Both the position numbers and the translations under genes were made by a program. Below the pieces are notes generated by a model. That model was not told the origin of the DNA. It ran no database searches and saw only the letters and a program-made list of their open reading frames with translations. From the NCBI GenBank assembly GCA_017889585.1, contig JAGFZX010000002.1:62001-126000 (forward strand): 64,000 bases of DNA. Reading direction: 5' to 3'. Source of the DNA: Bacillota bacterium (GTDB lineage: Bacteria; Bacillota; Negativicutes; DSM-13327). This document shows, piece by piece, positions 17,527-26,826 of the stretch. Numbering within the stretch: the stretch's first letter is position 1; each line of letters starts with the position of its first letter.

Positions 17527-18621
17527 ATGGGTGCGAAGCCAAGAGTTCTTGTAGCCATGAGCGGAGGGGTGGACAGTTCTTTAGCTGCCGCCCTTTTGGT
17601 TGAGCAAGGATATGATGTCATTGGTGCAACAATGCAAATATGGGATAAAGATGTACCTGAAGATGATGCAGAAAATCGGGGATGTTGCTCACTCAGTGCT
17701 ATTGATGATGCTCGGCGGGTAGCGGACAAGATTGGTATTCCTTATTATGTACTTAATTTTCGGGACATGTTTCAAGATACTGTCGTTGATTATTTTATTC
17801 GTGAATATGGTGCGGGTAAAACTCCCAATCCGTGTATTGCCTGCAATCGCTATGTTAAGTTTGAAGGCTTGTTACAAAAGGCATTGGCTTTAGGTGCCGA
17901 GTATGTGGCTACAGGTCACTATGCTCGTATTGGCTATGATGAGACGTTAGGTAGGCATACTTTGCGCAAAGGGGTAGATCATACAAAAGATCAGTCTTAT
18001 GCTTTATATCACTTAAATCAAAATACATTAAAGCATTTTTTAATGCCTCTCGGTGATTACACTAAGGTTAAGACTAGGCAATTGGCTGCTGAATTTCAGC
18101 TATCAGTTGCCAATAAGCCTGAAAGCCAAGAAATTTGTTTTGTGCCAAATGATGATTATAAAAGCTTTTTAACGGAGAAATCACCTGCTGCTCTTAAACC
18201 AGGTCATATAGTAGATGTGCAGGGCAATATTTTAGGTAAACATCAGGGATTACCCCTATATACTATTGGACAACGCAAAGGCTTGGGAATTGCTACAGGA
18301 AAACCTTTATATGTGGTGGAACTTAATTATGAAGGCAACCAAGTTGTTGTAGGATCTGACAAAGATGTTTTTGCTAGCGAACTCATTGCTGGTGATTTGA
18401 ACTTCATCACAATCGATAAATTGGAAGGCCCGATGGCAGTGTCAGCCAAAATTCGCTATGGATCCCGGGAAGGAACAGCTATAGTCACCCCCTTAAGCGG
18501 TGGTATAGTAAATGTTAAATTTAATGAACCGCAGAGGGCGATTACTCCTGGGCAGTCAGTGGTGTTTTATGATGGTGATATGGTTATTGGTGGCGGGATT
18601 ATTATAAAGTCAGTACGATAA
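17527..18621 (+). CDS. mnmA: tRNA-specific 2-thiouridylase MnmA
   Basis: Start ATG 17527, 7 bp after iscU, with GGAAAG upstream; 364 aa. PP-loop motif SGGVDSSLAA near the N-terminus, catalytic Cys in NPCIACNRYVKF and ESQEICFVPNDDYKSFL, and the C-terminal barrel found in MnmA. It adds sulfur to U34 of tRNA for Lys, Glu and Gln. Operon position after the cysteine desulfurase gives a direct sulfur source. Confidence 0.95.
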   Translation: MGAKPRVLVAMSGGVDSSLAAALLVEQGYDVIGATMQIWDKDVPEDDAENRGCCSLSAIDDARRVADKIGIPYYVLNFRDMFQDTVVDYFIREYGAGKTPNPCIACNRYVKFEGLLQKALALGAEYVATGHYARIGYDETLGRHTLRKGVDHTKDQSYALYHLNQNTLKHFLMPLGDYTKVKTRQLAAEFQLSVANKPESQEICFVPNDDYKSFLTEKSPAALKPGHIVDVQGNILGKHQGLPLYTIGQRKGLGIATGKPLYVVELNYEGNQVVVGSDKDVFASELIAGDLNFITIDKLEGPMAVSAKIRYGSREGTAIVTPLSGGIVNVKFNEPQRAITPGQSVVFYDGDMVIGGGIIIKSVR

Positions 18622-18646
18622 AGAGGGGGCAACCTCTCTTTTTTTC
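18622..18646 (+). terminator. Terminator of the isc-mnmA operon
   Basis: AGAGG and CCTCT stem with GGGCAA loop, then eight T residues. Confidence 0.75.
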
Positions 18647-18724
18647 TATATCAGAGAATATATCTAATAAAAAGTCAGTATTGTGGTTATAATACTATTA
18701 CAGTCTGTTTTGGAGGCCCCTCTT

Positions 18725-19246
18725 ATGCAAAAGTTGCGCTATGTAATTGGCCTGCCAGTGCTCGAAACAGAAACAGGTATGCAGATTGGTGAAATTGCAG
18801 AAGTCATTGTGGATATCGAAGCAGCATTTGTATGTGGTTTTATCATCGCTGGGGAAAATTGGCTTGTATCTGAAAGTATCATTGCTTTTGAAGACTTATC
18901 TAGTTTAGGTCGGGATGCCATGATGGTGCGTAATAGGCATGCTATACGTCAATTAAATACACTGGTTCTTGTAAATAATAAATATTATTTACAAGATTTA
19001 TTTGATAAGCAAATCTTTACTGACTCTGGGTTTCGCCTAGGTGTCTTAGCAGATATTCTTTTTGACAATATTACTGGCGAAATTAAGTGGTATCAAGTAT
19101 CTGATAGTATCATAACTGATTTGCTGTATGGTCGTATGATAATGCCATTGCCACAGGTGCAAACTATCGGCCAGGACAAAGTAATTGTTCCTGAAGGAAT
19201 GACCAAGCTTCTTCATGCCGAAACAGAAATCGTTGATACTCAGTAA
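18725..19246 (+). CDS. PRC-barrel domain protein
   Basis: Start ATG 18725, 8 bases after GGAGG. A 173-aa protein with two PRC-barrel-like beta modules (LRYVIGLPVLETETGMQIGE at the N-terminus; FRLGVLADILFDNITGEI in the second half). PRC barrels serve in RNA processing and photosynthetic proteins, and in Firmicutes such two-domain proteins are of unknown role, sometimes linked to sporulation (YlmC-like). Single gene with a palindromic element directly after it. Confidence 0.8.
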   Translation: MQKLRYVIGLPVLETETGMQIGEIAEVIVDIEAAFVCGFIIAGENWLVSESIIAFEDLSSLGRDAMMVRNRHAIRQLNTLVLVNNKYYLQDLFDKQIFTDSGFRLGVLADILFDNITGEIKWYQVSDSIITDLLYGRMIMPLPQVQTIGQDKVIVPEGMTKLLHAETEIVDTQ

Positions 19247-19248
19247 AG

Positions 19249-19310
19249 AGATTGTTTTAAAATGCTCAGATGATAGGAAGAGGGACGCAGATGGGTATTT
19301 TAAAACAGCC
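19249..19310 (+). repeat. Palindromic intergenic element, copy 1 (TTGTTTTAAAAT type)
   Basis: TTGTTTTAAAAT near the 5' end pairs with ATTTTAAAACAG(CC) near the 3' end around a 30-base loop. A second diverged copy lies at 30592-30647. In both cases it directly follows a gene and reads into GCC-TTG. Confidence 0.6.
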
Positions 19311-19340
19311 TTGGGGAATATTGTATGAGGTGTATGTATA

Positions 19341-19520
19341 ATGACAAGTTGTCCTGTGTGCAGTAATAAGCGGGCCATTGGTAAAGTAGGGTCAGCACAA
19401 TATTTTTGTTGGGATTGTTGTATCGAGTTTGTTGTGCGTGACGAAGAAACTACGGTTTTTAATGTAGAACCTGACGGTACTTTAACTCTATATTTAGAGC
19501 CATTAGATCATGTTATGTAA
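19341..19520 (+). CDS. 59-aa Cys-rich zinc-ribbon-like protein
   Basis: ATG 19341 behind GAGGTG; 59 aa. Two Cys pairs (SCPVCSNKR at residues 3-11 and YFCWDCCIEF at about 22-31) form a probable zinc ribbon, followed by an acidic beta-rich tail (NVEPDGTLTLYLEPL). No named family, but start, RBS and Cys spacing look real. A terminator follows after about 35 bp. Confidence 0.7.
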   Translation: MTSCPVCSNKRAIGKVGSAQYFCWDCCIEFVVRDEETTVFNVEPDGTLTLYLEPLDHVM

Positions 19521-19556
19521 AAATCCTAGATAGGTTGATACCCAAATTTAATTAGA

Positions 19557-19594
19557 ATGAAGCGGAGACCATGGGGTCACCGCTTCATTTTTAA
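19557..19594 (+). terminator. Terminator before the AI-2E family permease gene
   Basis: ATGAAGCGG pairs with CCGCTTCAT followed by five T residues. Its presence shows that an in-frame upstream ATG at 19557 is not the start of the next gene. Confidence 0.85.
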
Positions 19595-19607
19595 TGAGGT
19601 GTTTACT

Positions 19608-20633
19608 ATGGTTATTAGCAAATCTTATATCAAAATTACGATTATTATAGGTATTTTAGTAGGCTTCTTCTATTTTATTTGGCTAGTGCGTAATGCATTA
19701 TATCCATTTATTATTGGCTTGCTGTTAGCATATATGTTAAATCCAATAGTATGTTATTTAGAACGGAAAGGTTTGAAAAGGTTATGGGCAATCATTATTT
19801 TATACTTATTTCTATTTGGCATTGTCATTATTGGTGGCAGTAAACTACTGACTCTATTAATCAGTGATCTAGAATATTTTGCTCAAGATTTACCACAGAT
19901 CGTAGCTCGTATCAATGAAGTGCTTATATTCATTCAGTCTCAATATCAAAATTCATCATTACCCTATTCTTTACGCTTAGCCATTGATGAGGCATTATTG
20001 TTAGCGGAAAACGACATGCAACAATTTATTGGGCAAATAGTAAATAGTATTATTAATATTGCCCGCAACTCCATCGGACTCGCGATTAGTCCCATCCTTG
20101 CTTTTTATTTACTCCATGACTGGTATGAGATTAAATCTAAACTGCTGCTCATATTGCCAGGTCGCTGGCGGGCAGAATGGGTTTTGTTTTTTCGTGATGT
20201 GGACAAAGTGCTCTCTGGGATTATTCGTGGTCAATTGACGGTAGCGTGTATTGTTGGCGTTTGTGTCACTGCCGGTCTATATTTATTGCAGCTAAAATTT
20301 GCGTTGATTATTGGAATTTTAGCAGCGATGTTTGATGTAATCCCTTATTTTGGGCCGATAATAGGTGCTGCACCAGCTGTTATGTTGGCTATTCTAGAAT
20401 CACCATGGCTGATGGTTAAAGTTATCATTATGTTTGTTGTTATTCAACAAATAGAAGGTAATATTATCCATCCTAAAATTATTGGTGAGAATATAGGGCT
20501 ACATCCTCTAACTGTGATTTTTTTTGTATTTGTCGGCGGAGAAGTGGGTGGACTGATAGGTATGCTCCTTGGTGTGCCATTAGCCGCAATTGGTAAAGTT
20601 TTCATGAGGCATATGGTCAAAGTATTGCTGTAA
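19608..20633 (+). CDS. AI-2E/PerM family transporter
   Basis: Start ATG 19608 with TGAGGTG upstream, chosen because the upstream extension would cover a terminator. A 341-aa protein with about eight membrane helices, the family motif region GIIRGQLTVACIVGVC, and the C-terminal part DVIPYFGPIIGAAPAVMLA typical of AI-2E exporters/YtvI-like permeases. Family members include Na+/H+ antiporters and a sporulation protein (YtvI), so the substrate is open. It stands alone before alaS. Confidence 0.9.
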   Translation: MVISKSYIKITIIIGILVGFFYFIWLVRNALYPFIIGLLLAYMLNPIVCYLERKGLKRLWAIIILYLFLFGIVIIGGSKLLTLLISDLEYFAQDLPQIVARINEVLIFIQSQYQNSSLPYSLRLAIDEALLLAENDMQQFIGQIVNSIINIARNSIGLAISPILAFYLLHDWYEIKSKLLLILPGRWRAEWVLFFRDVDKVLSGIIRGQLTVACIVGVCVTAGLYLLQLKFALIIGILAAMFDVIPYFGPIIGAAPAVMLAILESPWLMVKVIIMFVVIQQIEGNIIHPKIIGENIGLHPLTVIFFVFVGGEVGGLIGMLLGVPLAAIGKVFMRHMVKVLL

Positions 20634-20643
20634 TCACCATTTA

Positions 20644-20672
20644 TTGACACTGAAAGATAATTTATGTATAAT
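20644..20672 (+). promoter_or_regulatory. Consensus sigma-A promoter of alaS
   Basis: TTGACA (20644-20649), 17-bp spacer, TATAAT (20667-20672). The RBS TTGGAGG follows about 30 bp downstream, leaving a very short leader. Confidence 0.85.
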
Positions 20673-20713
20673 TGCGATCATGGGTATCCCTAACAATTTG
20701 GAGGTCGATTACT

Positions 20714-23332
20714 ATGATTAATATGACAGGAAATGAGCTACGCAATAAATTTTTACAGTTTTTTGCTAATAAAAATCATTTAGTATTAAAGAGTTATCCA
20801 TTGATTCCAGAAAATGATCCTACATTACTCTTAGTTGGGGCGGGTATGGCACCATTTAAACCTTTTTTTACAGGAAAAATGAATCCGCCTCATCCACGTA
20901 TTAGTACAAGTCAGAAATGCGTACGTACAGGAGATATCGAAAATGTTGGTCGTACGGCCCGGCATCATACGTTTTTTGAAATGCTCGGAAACTTCTCCTT
21001 TGGTGATTATTTTAAACGTGAAGCCATAGCTTGGGCTTGGGAGTTTATTACTGAGCATCTGGAAATGCCAATCGATAAATTGTGGGTGACTATTCATACT
21101 ACAGATGATGAGGCTTTTGCTATCTGGACGAATGATATTAAAGTGCCAGCTGAACGCATTATTCGAATGGAAGATAATTTTTGGGAAATAGGACCAGGAC
21201 CATGCGGCCCCTGTTCAGAAATTTATTTTGATTTAGGACAAGAGCGAGGCTGTGACAACCCTGATTGTGCAGTAGGCTGTGACTGTGATCGCTATTTAGA
21301 GATATGGAATTTAGTGTTCACTCAGTATGACCGTGATGAAGCAGGTAAGTATACTCCTTTGGCTAAGAAAAATATTGATACTGGAGCAGGTCTTGAACGT
21401 ATTGCTTCTGTACTGCAAAATAAGCCATCAAACTTCGAAACAGATTTGCTGTTCCCCCTTATTGAGCATGCAGCTAAAGTCGCAAACGCTACATATGGAT
21501 GTTCGAATAAGGTAGATGTTTCTCTTAAGGTTATTGCCGATCATATCCGTAGCATGACGGTAATGATTGGTGATGGTATTTTGCCGTCTAATGAAGGTCG
21601 TGGATATGTTTTACGACGCATTTTGCGTCGTGCCGTCAGACACGCGCGGCTATTGGGGATTGAGAAAATGTTCTTGGTTGATATGGTTGATGTGGTAACG
21701 AACATCTTTGCTGAAGCTTATCCTGATTTAGGGGAAAAACAAGCCTATATCAAAAAAGTAATTCAATTAGAGGAAGAACGTTTTCAGGCAACTTTGGTTC
21801 AAGGTATGGAATTATTAAATCGACATATTCAAGGATTAAAGGAAACTGGTGTAACAATGCTTGATGGCGCTACTGTCTTCAAATTATATGATACTTTTGG
21901 TTTCCCATGGGAGCTTACGCTAGAAATCGTAGAAGAACATGGTATGGAGCTGGATAAACAAGCTTTTGATGCAGCCATGAAAGAACAACGTGAGCGGGCA
22001 AGGGCTGGACGGCAGGCAAATGAAGAACAAGTAGTCATACCTGATTTATCCCACTTGAAAGCCGAGGAACTTTGTATTAATGAGCAAGCTACTAATGGTA
22101 GAATTGTTTTGTTTTGGAAAGATGGCATCATTGTTGATGAAGTGCATGATGGGGAAGATGTCGGTGTGATTTTTGATGTGACCCCTTTTCATGCTGAAGG
22201 TGGTGGACAGGTTGGAGATACCGGCTTTATTGAAGGCCCATTGGGTAAAATGGAAATTAATGCAGTCAAAAAATTGCTCAATGGTACTGTCTATCATTTA
22301 GGGCATGTTACGGAAGGTTCATTAAAAGTAAGTGATGCTGCTTTACTGAAAGTAGATATTGCAAGACGTCGGGCTATTGCTCGTAATCATACTGCTACAC
22401 ATTTGTTACATGCTGCTCTGAAGAAGATTCTAGGCTCACATGTCAATCAAGCAGGATCTTTTGTTAATCCTGAGAGGCTGCGTTTTGACTTTTCCCATTT
22501 CTCTGGGGTAACAGCGGAAGAATTATCTGAAGTAGAGAAATTTGTACAACGCAGCATTTTTGAAAATATGACAGTTGGTATTACTGAAACAACTCAGGAT
22601 GAAGCGAAAAAAATGGGCGCAATCGCTTTATTTGGAGAAAAATATGGAGATTCCGTACGAGTGGTAGCGGTTGGTGATGTAAGTACAGAACTTTGCGGCG
22701 GTAGCCATGTAGAGAGTACTGCTGAGATTAGTCTCGTGAAAATTGTTAGTGAAGCAGGTATTGGTTCTGGCATTAGACGGATTGAAGCCGTAACAGGTGC
22801 TGGGGCAATTGAGTATATAAATACACGAGAAACCTTATTACAAACTGCAGCTACTATGCTAAAGGCACGTCCCGAAGAGATTGTAGCTCGCGTAGAGAGT
22901 GTTATCAGCAGGGTAAAAGAGTTAGAGAATGAATTAGCTCTGCTTAATACAAAGCAAGCTCATATTGAAGTACAGGAATTGCTGATGAATTCTCAGGAAA
23001 TAAATGGTATTCAAGTTGTTGTAGGTGAGGTCAGCAGTGCTGATATGGACGGACTCCGGATGGTGGCCGATATGGTGCGTGATCATTTGAAATGTGGCGT
23101 TGTAGCCCTAGGAGCTGTTAACGCTGATAAGGTTAATTTTGTCGCAATGGCGACTAAAGAAGCTGTGGTGAAAGGTATACATGCTGGTAATATTGTAAAA
23201 GAGATTGCTAAGATTGCCGGAGGCGGCGGTGGTGGTCGTCCAGATATGGCTCAGGCAGGTGGCAAACAACCAGAAAAAATTGTTGATGCCTTGCAATCTG
23301 CTATAGAAATCATTAAACAGCAGATTAAATAA
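20714..23332 (+). CDS. alaS: Alanyl-tRNA synthetase
   Basis: Start ATG 20714, behind TTGGAGG; 872 aa. N-terminal class-II catalytic domain (KNHLVLKSYPLIP, TSQKCVRTGDIENVGRTARH), a Zn/editing domain with HTATHLLHAAL (about residue 560) and CGGSHVEST (about 661), and C-Ala domain with GGGGGGRPDMAQAGG. Full length for the family. It charges tRNA-Ala and edits mischarged Ser/Gly. The leader is too short for a T-box. Confidence 0.97.
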   Translation: MINMTGNELRNKFLQFFANKNHLVLKSYPLIPENDPTLLLVGAGMAPFKPFFTGKMNPPHPRISTSQKCVRTGDIENVGRTARHHTFFEMLGNFSFGDYFKREAIAWAWEFITEHLEMPIDKLWVTIHTTDDEAFAIWTNDIKVPAERIIRMEDNFWEIGPGPCGPCSEIYFDLGQERGCDNPDCAVGCDCDRYLEIWNLVFTQYDRDEAGKYTPLAKKNIDTGAGLERIASVLQNKPSNFETDLLFPLIEHAAKVANATYGCSNKVDVSLKVIADHIRSMTVMIGDGILPSNEGRGYVLRRILRRAVRHARLLGIEKMFLVDMVDVVTNIFAEAYPDLGEKQAYIKKVIQLEEERFQATLVQGMELLNRHIQGLKETGVTMLDGATVFKLYDTFGFPWELTLEIVEEHGMELDKQAFDAAMKEQRERARAGRQANEEQVVIPDLSHLKAEELCINEQATNGRIVLFWKDGIIVDEVHDGEDVGVIFDVTPFHAEGGGQVGDTGFIEGPLGKMEINAVKKLLNGTVYHLGHVTEGSLKVSDAALLKVDIARRRAIARNHTATHLLHAALKKILGSHVNQAGSFVNPERLRFDFSHFSGVTAEELSEVEKFVQRSIFENMTVGITETTQDEAKKMGAIALFGEKYGDSVRVVAVGDVSTELCGGSHVESTAEISLVKIVSEAGIGSGIRRIEAVTGAGAIEYINTRETLLQTAATMLKARPEEIVARVESVISRVKELENELALLNTKQAHIEVQELLMNSQEINGIQVVVGEVSSADMDGLRMVADMVRDHLKCGVVALGAVNADKVNFVAMATKEAVVKGIHAGNIVKEIAKIAGGGGGGRPDMAQAGGKQPEKIVDALQSAIEIIKQQIK

Positions 23333-23340
23333 TGCTAGTG

Positions 23341-23384
23341 AACTATAGTTAGAGAAAGCAGATCTTCTCTAACTATAGTTTCTT
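23341..23384 (+). terminator. Terminator after alaS
   Basis: A perfect 16-bp stem, AACTATAGTTAGAGAA with TTCTCTAACTATAGTT, then TTCTT. Confidence 0.88.
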
Positions 23385-23477
23385 AATAATTATTTTGATT
23401 ATTTTAGAGGGAAAAGCTTGGAAGGGTAGAATATAATAGTATAAAGATGGAAATAATATTAGGGAGGAGGATGCTCA

Positions 23478-23732
23478 ATGGTCAATATATCTGAAGAAAC
23501 AATGATGTTTCGCGTAGATAACGAAGAAAATAATGCAGCTATGGTTATTAATACTGTTTATCAGTCACTAGTGACCAAAGGATATAATCCTATAAATCAG
23601 ATAGTAGGATATCTTTTATCGGGAGATCCTACATATATTACCAGCCATAATAATGCCCGTGGTTTAATACGTAAATTAGAACGGGATGAACTTTTAGAAG
23701 AGTTGGTAAGAGCATATCTCAAAGATAAATAA
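23478..23732 (+). CDS. IreB/UPF0297 family regulatory protein
   Basis: An 84-aa protein with the IreB signature (TMMFRVDNE near the N-terminus, [37 protein letters not shown]). In Enterococcus IreB is phosphorylated by the PASTA kinase IreK and controls cell-envelope stress resistance. It typically lies between alaS and ruvX. Here an aldo/keto reductase follows one base after its stop. RBS GGGAGGAGG. Normal length. Confidence 0.93.
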   Translation: MVNISEETMMFRVDNEENNAAMVINTVYQSLVTKGYNPINQIVGYLLSGDPTYITSHNNARGLIRKLERDELLEELVRAYLKDK

Positions 23733-23733
23733 T

Positions 23734-24681
23734 ATGGAATATAGGGTATTAGGTCGTACAGAGTTAAATGTATCCCGATTATGTTTTGGGGCGTTGACTG
23801 TTGGTCCTTTACAAGCTAAAATGCCTTTGCGCGAAGGTGCTGACGTTATTCGGACAGCCTTTGCTGCAGGGGTTAATTTTATTGATACCGCCGAATTATA
23901 TGAAACTTATGACTATATTCGTGAGGCTCTATCTGGCTATAATGATAAAATTATTGTCTCATCCAAGTCCTATGCTTATACCTATAGTGGTATGAGAGAT
24001 AGTGTCCACAAGGCTTGCCAGGCTCTAGGGCGTGATTATATTGATATTTTTATGTTACATGAACAGACTTCCCGTATGACGCTCAAAGGACACTGGGAAG
24101 CATTGGAGTTTCTAGTAGATGCCAAACGTAAGGGTTTGGTGCGGGCAATAGGTGTATCGACACATACAGTAGATGTAGTGCGGGCAGCGGCATTAATTGA
24201 TGAAATTGATGTCATACATCCAATTTTAAACATGCGCGGCATTGGTATTTGTGGTGGTACTGTTGAAGAAATGTTGTCAGCTATTGAATTAGCTACGTAT
24301 ACGGGTAAGGGAATTTATACGATGAAGGCCCTTGGTGGAGGGCATTTAAGTTCAGTATCTGATGATGCTTTTCAATGGATTTTAGAAAGACCTAATATTA
24401 ATGCAGTTGCTGTTGGCATGCAATCACTAGAAGAAGTGGCTGTAAATTGTGCAGTTTTTTCAAACCGCACTGTTGATAAGGCTTTGAAGAATAAAGTAAC
24501 AGCTAAGAAGCGCCAACTATTAGTGGAAGATTGGTGTATAGGTTGCGGTAATTGTGCTGAAAAATGTCCCATGGGAGCCATTGTTGTTGAGAATGGCAAA
24601 GCAGTCTCTTTTTCAGAGAAGTGCGTATTGTGTGGCTATTGTGGCGCGTATTGCCCAGAATTTTGTTTAAAAATTATATAA
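23734..24681 (+). CDS. Aldo/keto reductase with C-terminal 2[4Fe-4S] ferredoxin domain
   Basis: A 315-aa protein: an aldo/keto reductase TIM barrel (VLGRTELNVSRLCFGALTVG; TAELYETYDYI with the catalytic Tyr region; IDIFMLHEQ) followed by two ferredoxin motifs, CIGCGNCAEKCPMGA and CVLCGYCGAYCPEFC. Such fusions are common in anaerobes; electrons may come from ferredoxin instead of NADPH, but this is not shown. It lies between ireB and ruvX, genes that are usually adjacent, with a 1-bp gap, so co-transcription is likely. Confidence 0.9.
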   Translation: MEYRVLGRTELNVSRLCFGALTVGPLQAKMPLREGADVIRTAFAAGVNFIDTAELYETYDYIREALSGYNDKIIVSSKSYAYTYSGMRDSVHKACQALGRDYIDIFMLHEQTSRMTLKGHWEALEFLVDAKRKGLVRAIGVSTHTVDVVRAAALIDEIDVIHPILNMRGIGICGGTVEEMLSAIELATYTGKGIYTMKALGGGHLSSVSDDAFQWILERPNINAVAVGMQSLEEVAVNCAVFSNRTVDKALKNKVTAKKRQLLVEDWCIGCGNCAEKCPMGAIVVENGKAVSFSEKCVLCGYCGAYCPEFCLKII

Positions 24682-24750
24682 GCTTCTGTTTTAGAAATCG
24701 CAGATGGACGTTTTAAAATAGATTCTACTATAGGGATATTTGGAGGATTT

Positions 24751-25167
24751 ATGCGCATACTAGCTCTTGATGTTGGTGAAAAAACAATTGGCGTAGCGGC
24801 AAGTGATTTATTGTTATTGACTGCGCAAGGTATTGAGGTTATTCGTCGTACTTCCCTTGAAAAAGATTTTATCAGATTGGGTGAACTTATTACACAGTAT
24901 GAGGTTGAGACAATTATTATTGGTTTACCTAAAAATATGAATGGAACCATTGGGCCTAGAGGTGAACTGATGCAACAATTTGCTACCAATTTACAGGAAG
25001 TTTTCCCTCAGATAAAAGTACGTTTATGGGATGAGCGTTTATCCACAGTAGCAGCAACGAAAGCACTTATTGCTGCTGATGTTAGTCGGAATAAAAGGAA
25101 AAAAGTAATTGATAAAATGGCTGCTATCTTTATTTTACAAGGTTATCTTGATAGCTTGTCCTGTTAA
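24751..25167 (+). CDS. ruvX: Holliday junction resolvase-like RuvX/YqgF
   Basis: A 138-aa RNase H-like protein beginning [19 protein letters not shown] with the first catalytic Asp, then [18 protein letters not shown] and [11 protein letters not shown], which carries the Glu/Asp pair. Family roles are 16S rRNA 5'-end processing and junction resolution. RBS TTTGGAGG. Sits in the alaS-ireB-ruvX-DUF1292 block. Normal length. Confidence 0.94.
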   Translation: MRILALDVGEKTIGVAASDLLLLTAQGIEVIRRTSLEKDFIRLGELITQYEVETIIIGLPKNMNGTIGPRGELMQQFATNLQEVFPQIKVRLWDERLSTVAATKALIAADVSRNKRKKVIDKMAAIFILQGYLDSLSC

Positions 25168-25175
25168 TAACTTCC

Positions 25176-25204
25176 TTGACAGGATAACTTTTCTACGATA
25201 AAAT
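25176..25204 (+). promoter_or_regulatory. Sigma-A promoter of the DUF1292 gene
   Basis: TTGACA (25176-25181), 17-bp spacer, TAAAAT (25199-25204), about 30 bp before the start codon. Confidence 0.7.
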
Positions 25205-25235
25205 TACAGTACATAAAAAGGATGAGGTGAAACAA

Positions 25236-25580
25236 ATGACTGATATTGAAAAAGATGACCTCGAAGAAATGGGTGACGAGCTTGTTGTAGTAATGACAGA
25301 CGAAGAGGGAAATGAATACTACTATCGTGAGGAAATGATTGTTCCAGTTGGTGATAAGAATTATGCAATCTTAATTCCTATTGATGAGGACGAAGATTGT
25401 GAATGTGGTGCTGGATGCGGTTGTTCTGAAGATGAAGTTGATGTATATATTGCTCGCATTGATACAGATGAAAATGGTGAGGAAATATATGTTGATCCTA
25501 CGGATGAAGAGTTTGAAGAAGTTCGTAAGGCTTATGAACAGATGATGATAGACGAAGATGATGAGGATGAAGCCGAATAG
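25236..25580 (+). CDS. DUF1292 (YrzB-like) acidic protein
   Basis: Start ATG 25236 behind GGATGAGGTG; GTG 25227 lies inside that RBS. A 114-aa, very acidic protein with the DUF1292 pattern VVVMTDEEGNEYYYREE and YAILIPIDEDED, plus an inserted Cys cluster (CECGAGCGCSED, about residues 55-65) that could bind a metal. The function of the family is unknown; it is conserved after ireB-ruvX in Firmicutes. The terminator overlaps the last codons. Confidence 0.9.
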   Translation: MTDIEKDDLEEMGDELVVVMTDEEGNEYYYREEMIVPVGDKNYAILIPIDEDEDCECGAGCGCSEDEVDVYIARIDTDENGEEIYVDPTDEEFEEVRKAYEQMMIDEDDEDEAE

Positions 25581-25594
25581 GCTTCATCTTTTTT
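25566..25594 (+). terminator. Terminator overlapping the DUF1292 stop codon
   Basis: GATGAAGCC pairs with GGCTTCATC around GAATA, followed by six T residues. Confidence 0.85.
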
Positions 25595-25596
25595 GA

Positions 25597-25695
25597 CGGA
25601 ATCAGAAAGTATAACACTTTCTTGATTCCAAGTAAGAACGACTAAGGCTTCTGCCTGCGTCTGAGGACTTGGCACAAACCAAGTCTTTTCTTATA
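25597..25695 (+). repeat. Dispersed two-hairpin element A, copy 1
   Basis: Hairpin 1: GGAATCAGAAAG with CTTTC-TTG-ATTCC. A conserved middle (GACTAAGGCTTCTGCCTGCG) and hairpin 2 (GACTTGG-cacaaa-CCAAGTC) with a TTTTCTT tail follow. Three more full copies lie at 32513, 40704 and 47512, all in the same orientation, and an isolated hairpin 1 lies at 43784. It follows a gene that already has its own terminator. Confidence 0.85.
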
Positions 25696-25817
25696 ATGAC
25701 GGTTTTTACAGTGAGCTAGAGATTTGGTGTAAAACTAGTCTTTTTTTAGCTTTTTGTGTATAATATAGTCATTACTTTTAAAAGATAGATATGTGTGTAG
25801 CATTGAGGTGATCATAA

Positions 25818-26825
25818 ATGGGGCAAAATTTGATGAAATTTAAATTGCAAATTATATTAGTATTCAGTTTCATTTGTTTAGTAAGTGTTATATATGGATT
25901 AAGACAAAGTGCAACTTCTGTCGCTGGTGATAATTTTGTAATTTTGGTTAAACCGGGAATGGTGGCTAATGATATTGGTGGTTTATTATATGAGCAAGGA
26001 GCTATAAAAAGTATATTTTTATTTCAGATAGTTTCTAAAGTGCAAGGAATGGAGAGCTCACTTCAGGCTGGAGAATATGTTTTTAGTAAAAATATGACAA
26101 TGCAACAAATTGTGGCTATGCTGGCAAGGGGCGAAACATCTTATCAGCAGATTACCATTCCAGAAGGATATACTGTGGAGCAAATCGCTAAATTATTGCA
26201 AGAAAAACAGCTAGGCAGTGCTAGTCTTTTTAAGAAGGCAGCTCAAAGCTTTGTTCCGTATACGTATATGGTCAATGATAATTCTAATGTGATATATAAA
26301 GCTGAAGGCTATATGTTTCCTAATACGTATCGGATTACTAAAGGAACTACAGAAGAACAAATTTTAGGTATGATGACGTTACAATTTGATCAACAATTTA
26401 CGGGAAGTATGCGAGCAAGGGCGAATGAAATTGGTTTATCAATTAAGGATGTTATTATAATGGCATCATTGGTGGAAAAAGAGGCTCAGTTGCCTGGTGA
26501 TCGCCCACTCATTGCCGGGGTTTTTCTCAATCGCCTGAAGCAGAATATGCCAATGCAATCTTGCGCTACAATTCAGTATATCTTAGGTTATCCTAAACCC
26601 GAGCTGACCGTGCAGGATACTGAAATATCTTCACCCTATAATACTTATCAGCATATAGGGTTACCGCCTGGACCTATTGCCAATCCAGGTATAGCAGCGA
26701 TTAATGCAGTTTTATATCCGCAAAATACGGATTTTGTATATTTTGTGGCTGATAAGCAAGGAGCACATCATTTTAGCAAAACATATGAAGAACATCTTAT
26801 AGCAATAGAGCAGGTGAGTCGATAA
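25818..26825 (+). CDS. mltG: Endolytic transglycosylase MltG
   Basis: A 335-aa YceG/MltG protein with an N-terminal membrane anchor (about 8-28), a LysM-like region (YTVEQIAKLLQEKQL), and the catalytic domain with the Glu in ASLVEKEAQLPGDRPLIAGV (about residue 219) and QSCATIQYILG, ISSPYNTYQHIGLPPGPI. It cuts nascent glycan strands at the inner membrane. RBS GAGGTG. First in a run with the O-methyltransferase and U32 peptidase genes, gaps of 1 bp or overlaps. Confidence 0.95.
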   Translation: MGQNLMKFKLQIILVFSFICLVSVIYGLRQSATSVAGDNFVILVKPGMVANDIGGLLYEQGAIKSIFLFQIVSKVQGMESSLQAGEYVFSKNMTMQQIVAMLARGETSYQQITIPEGYTVEQIAKLLQEKQLGSASLFKKAAQSFVPYTYMVNDNSNVIYKAEGYMFPNTYRITKGTTEEQILGMMTLQFDQQFTGSMRARANEIGLSIKDVIIMASLVEKEAQLPGDRPLIAGVFLNRLKQNMPMQSCATIQYILGYPKPELTVQDTEISSPYNTYQHIGLPPGPIANPGIAAINAVLYPQNTDFVYFVADKQGAHHFSKTYEEHLIAIEQVSR

Positions 26826-26826
26826 T

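Noticed and set aside
20673-20713. Possible T-box leader for alaS
   Set aside because: Only about 35 bases between promoter and RBS; no specifier stem or T-box sequence.
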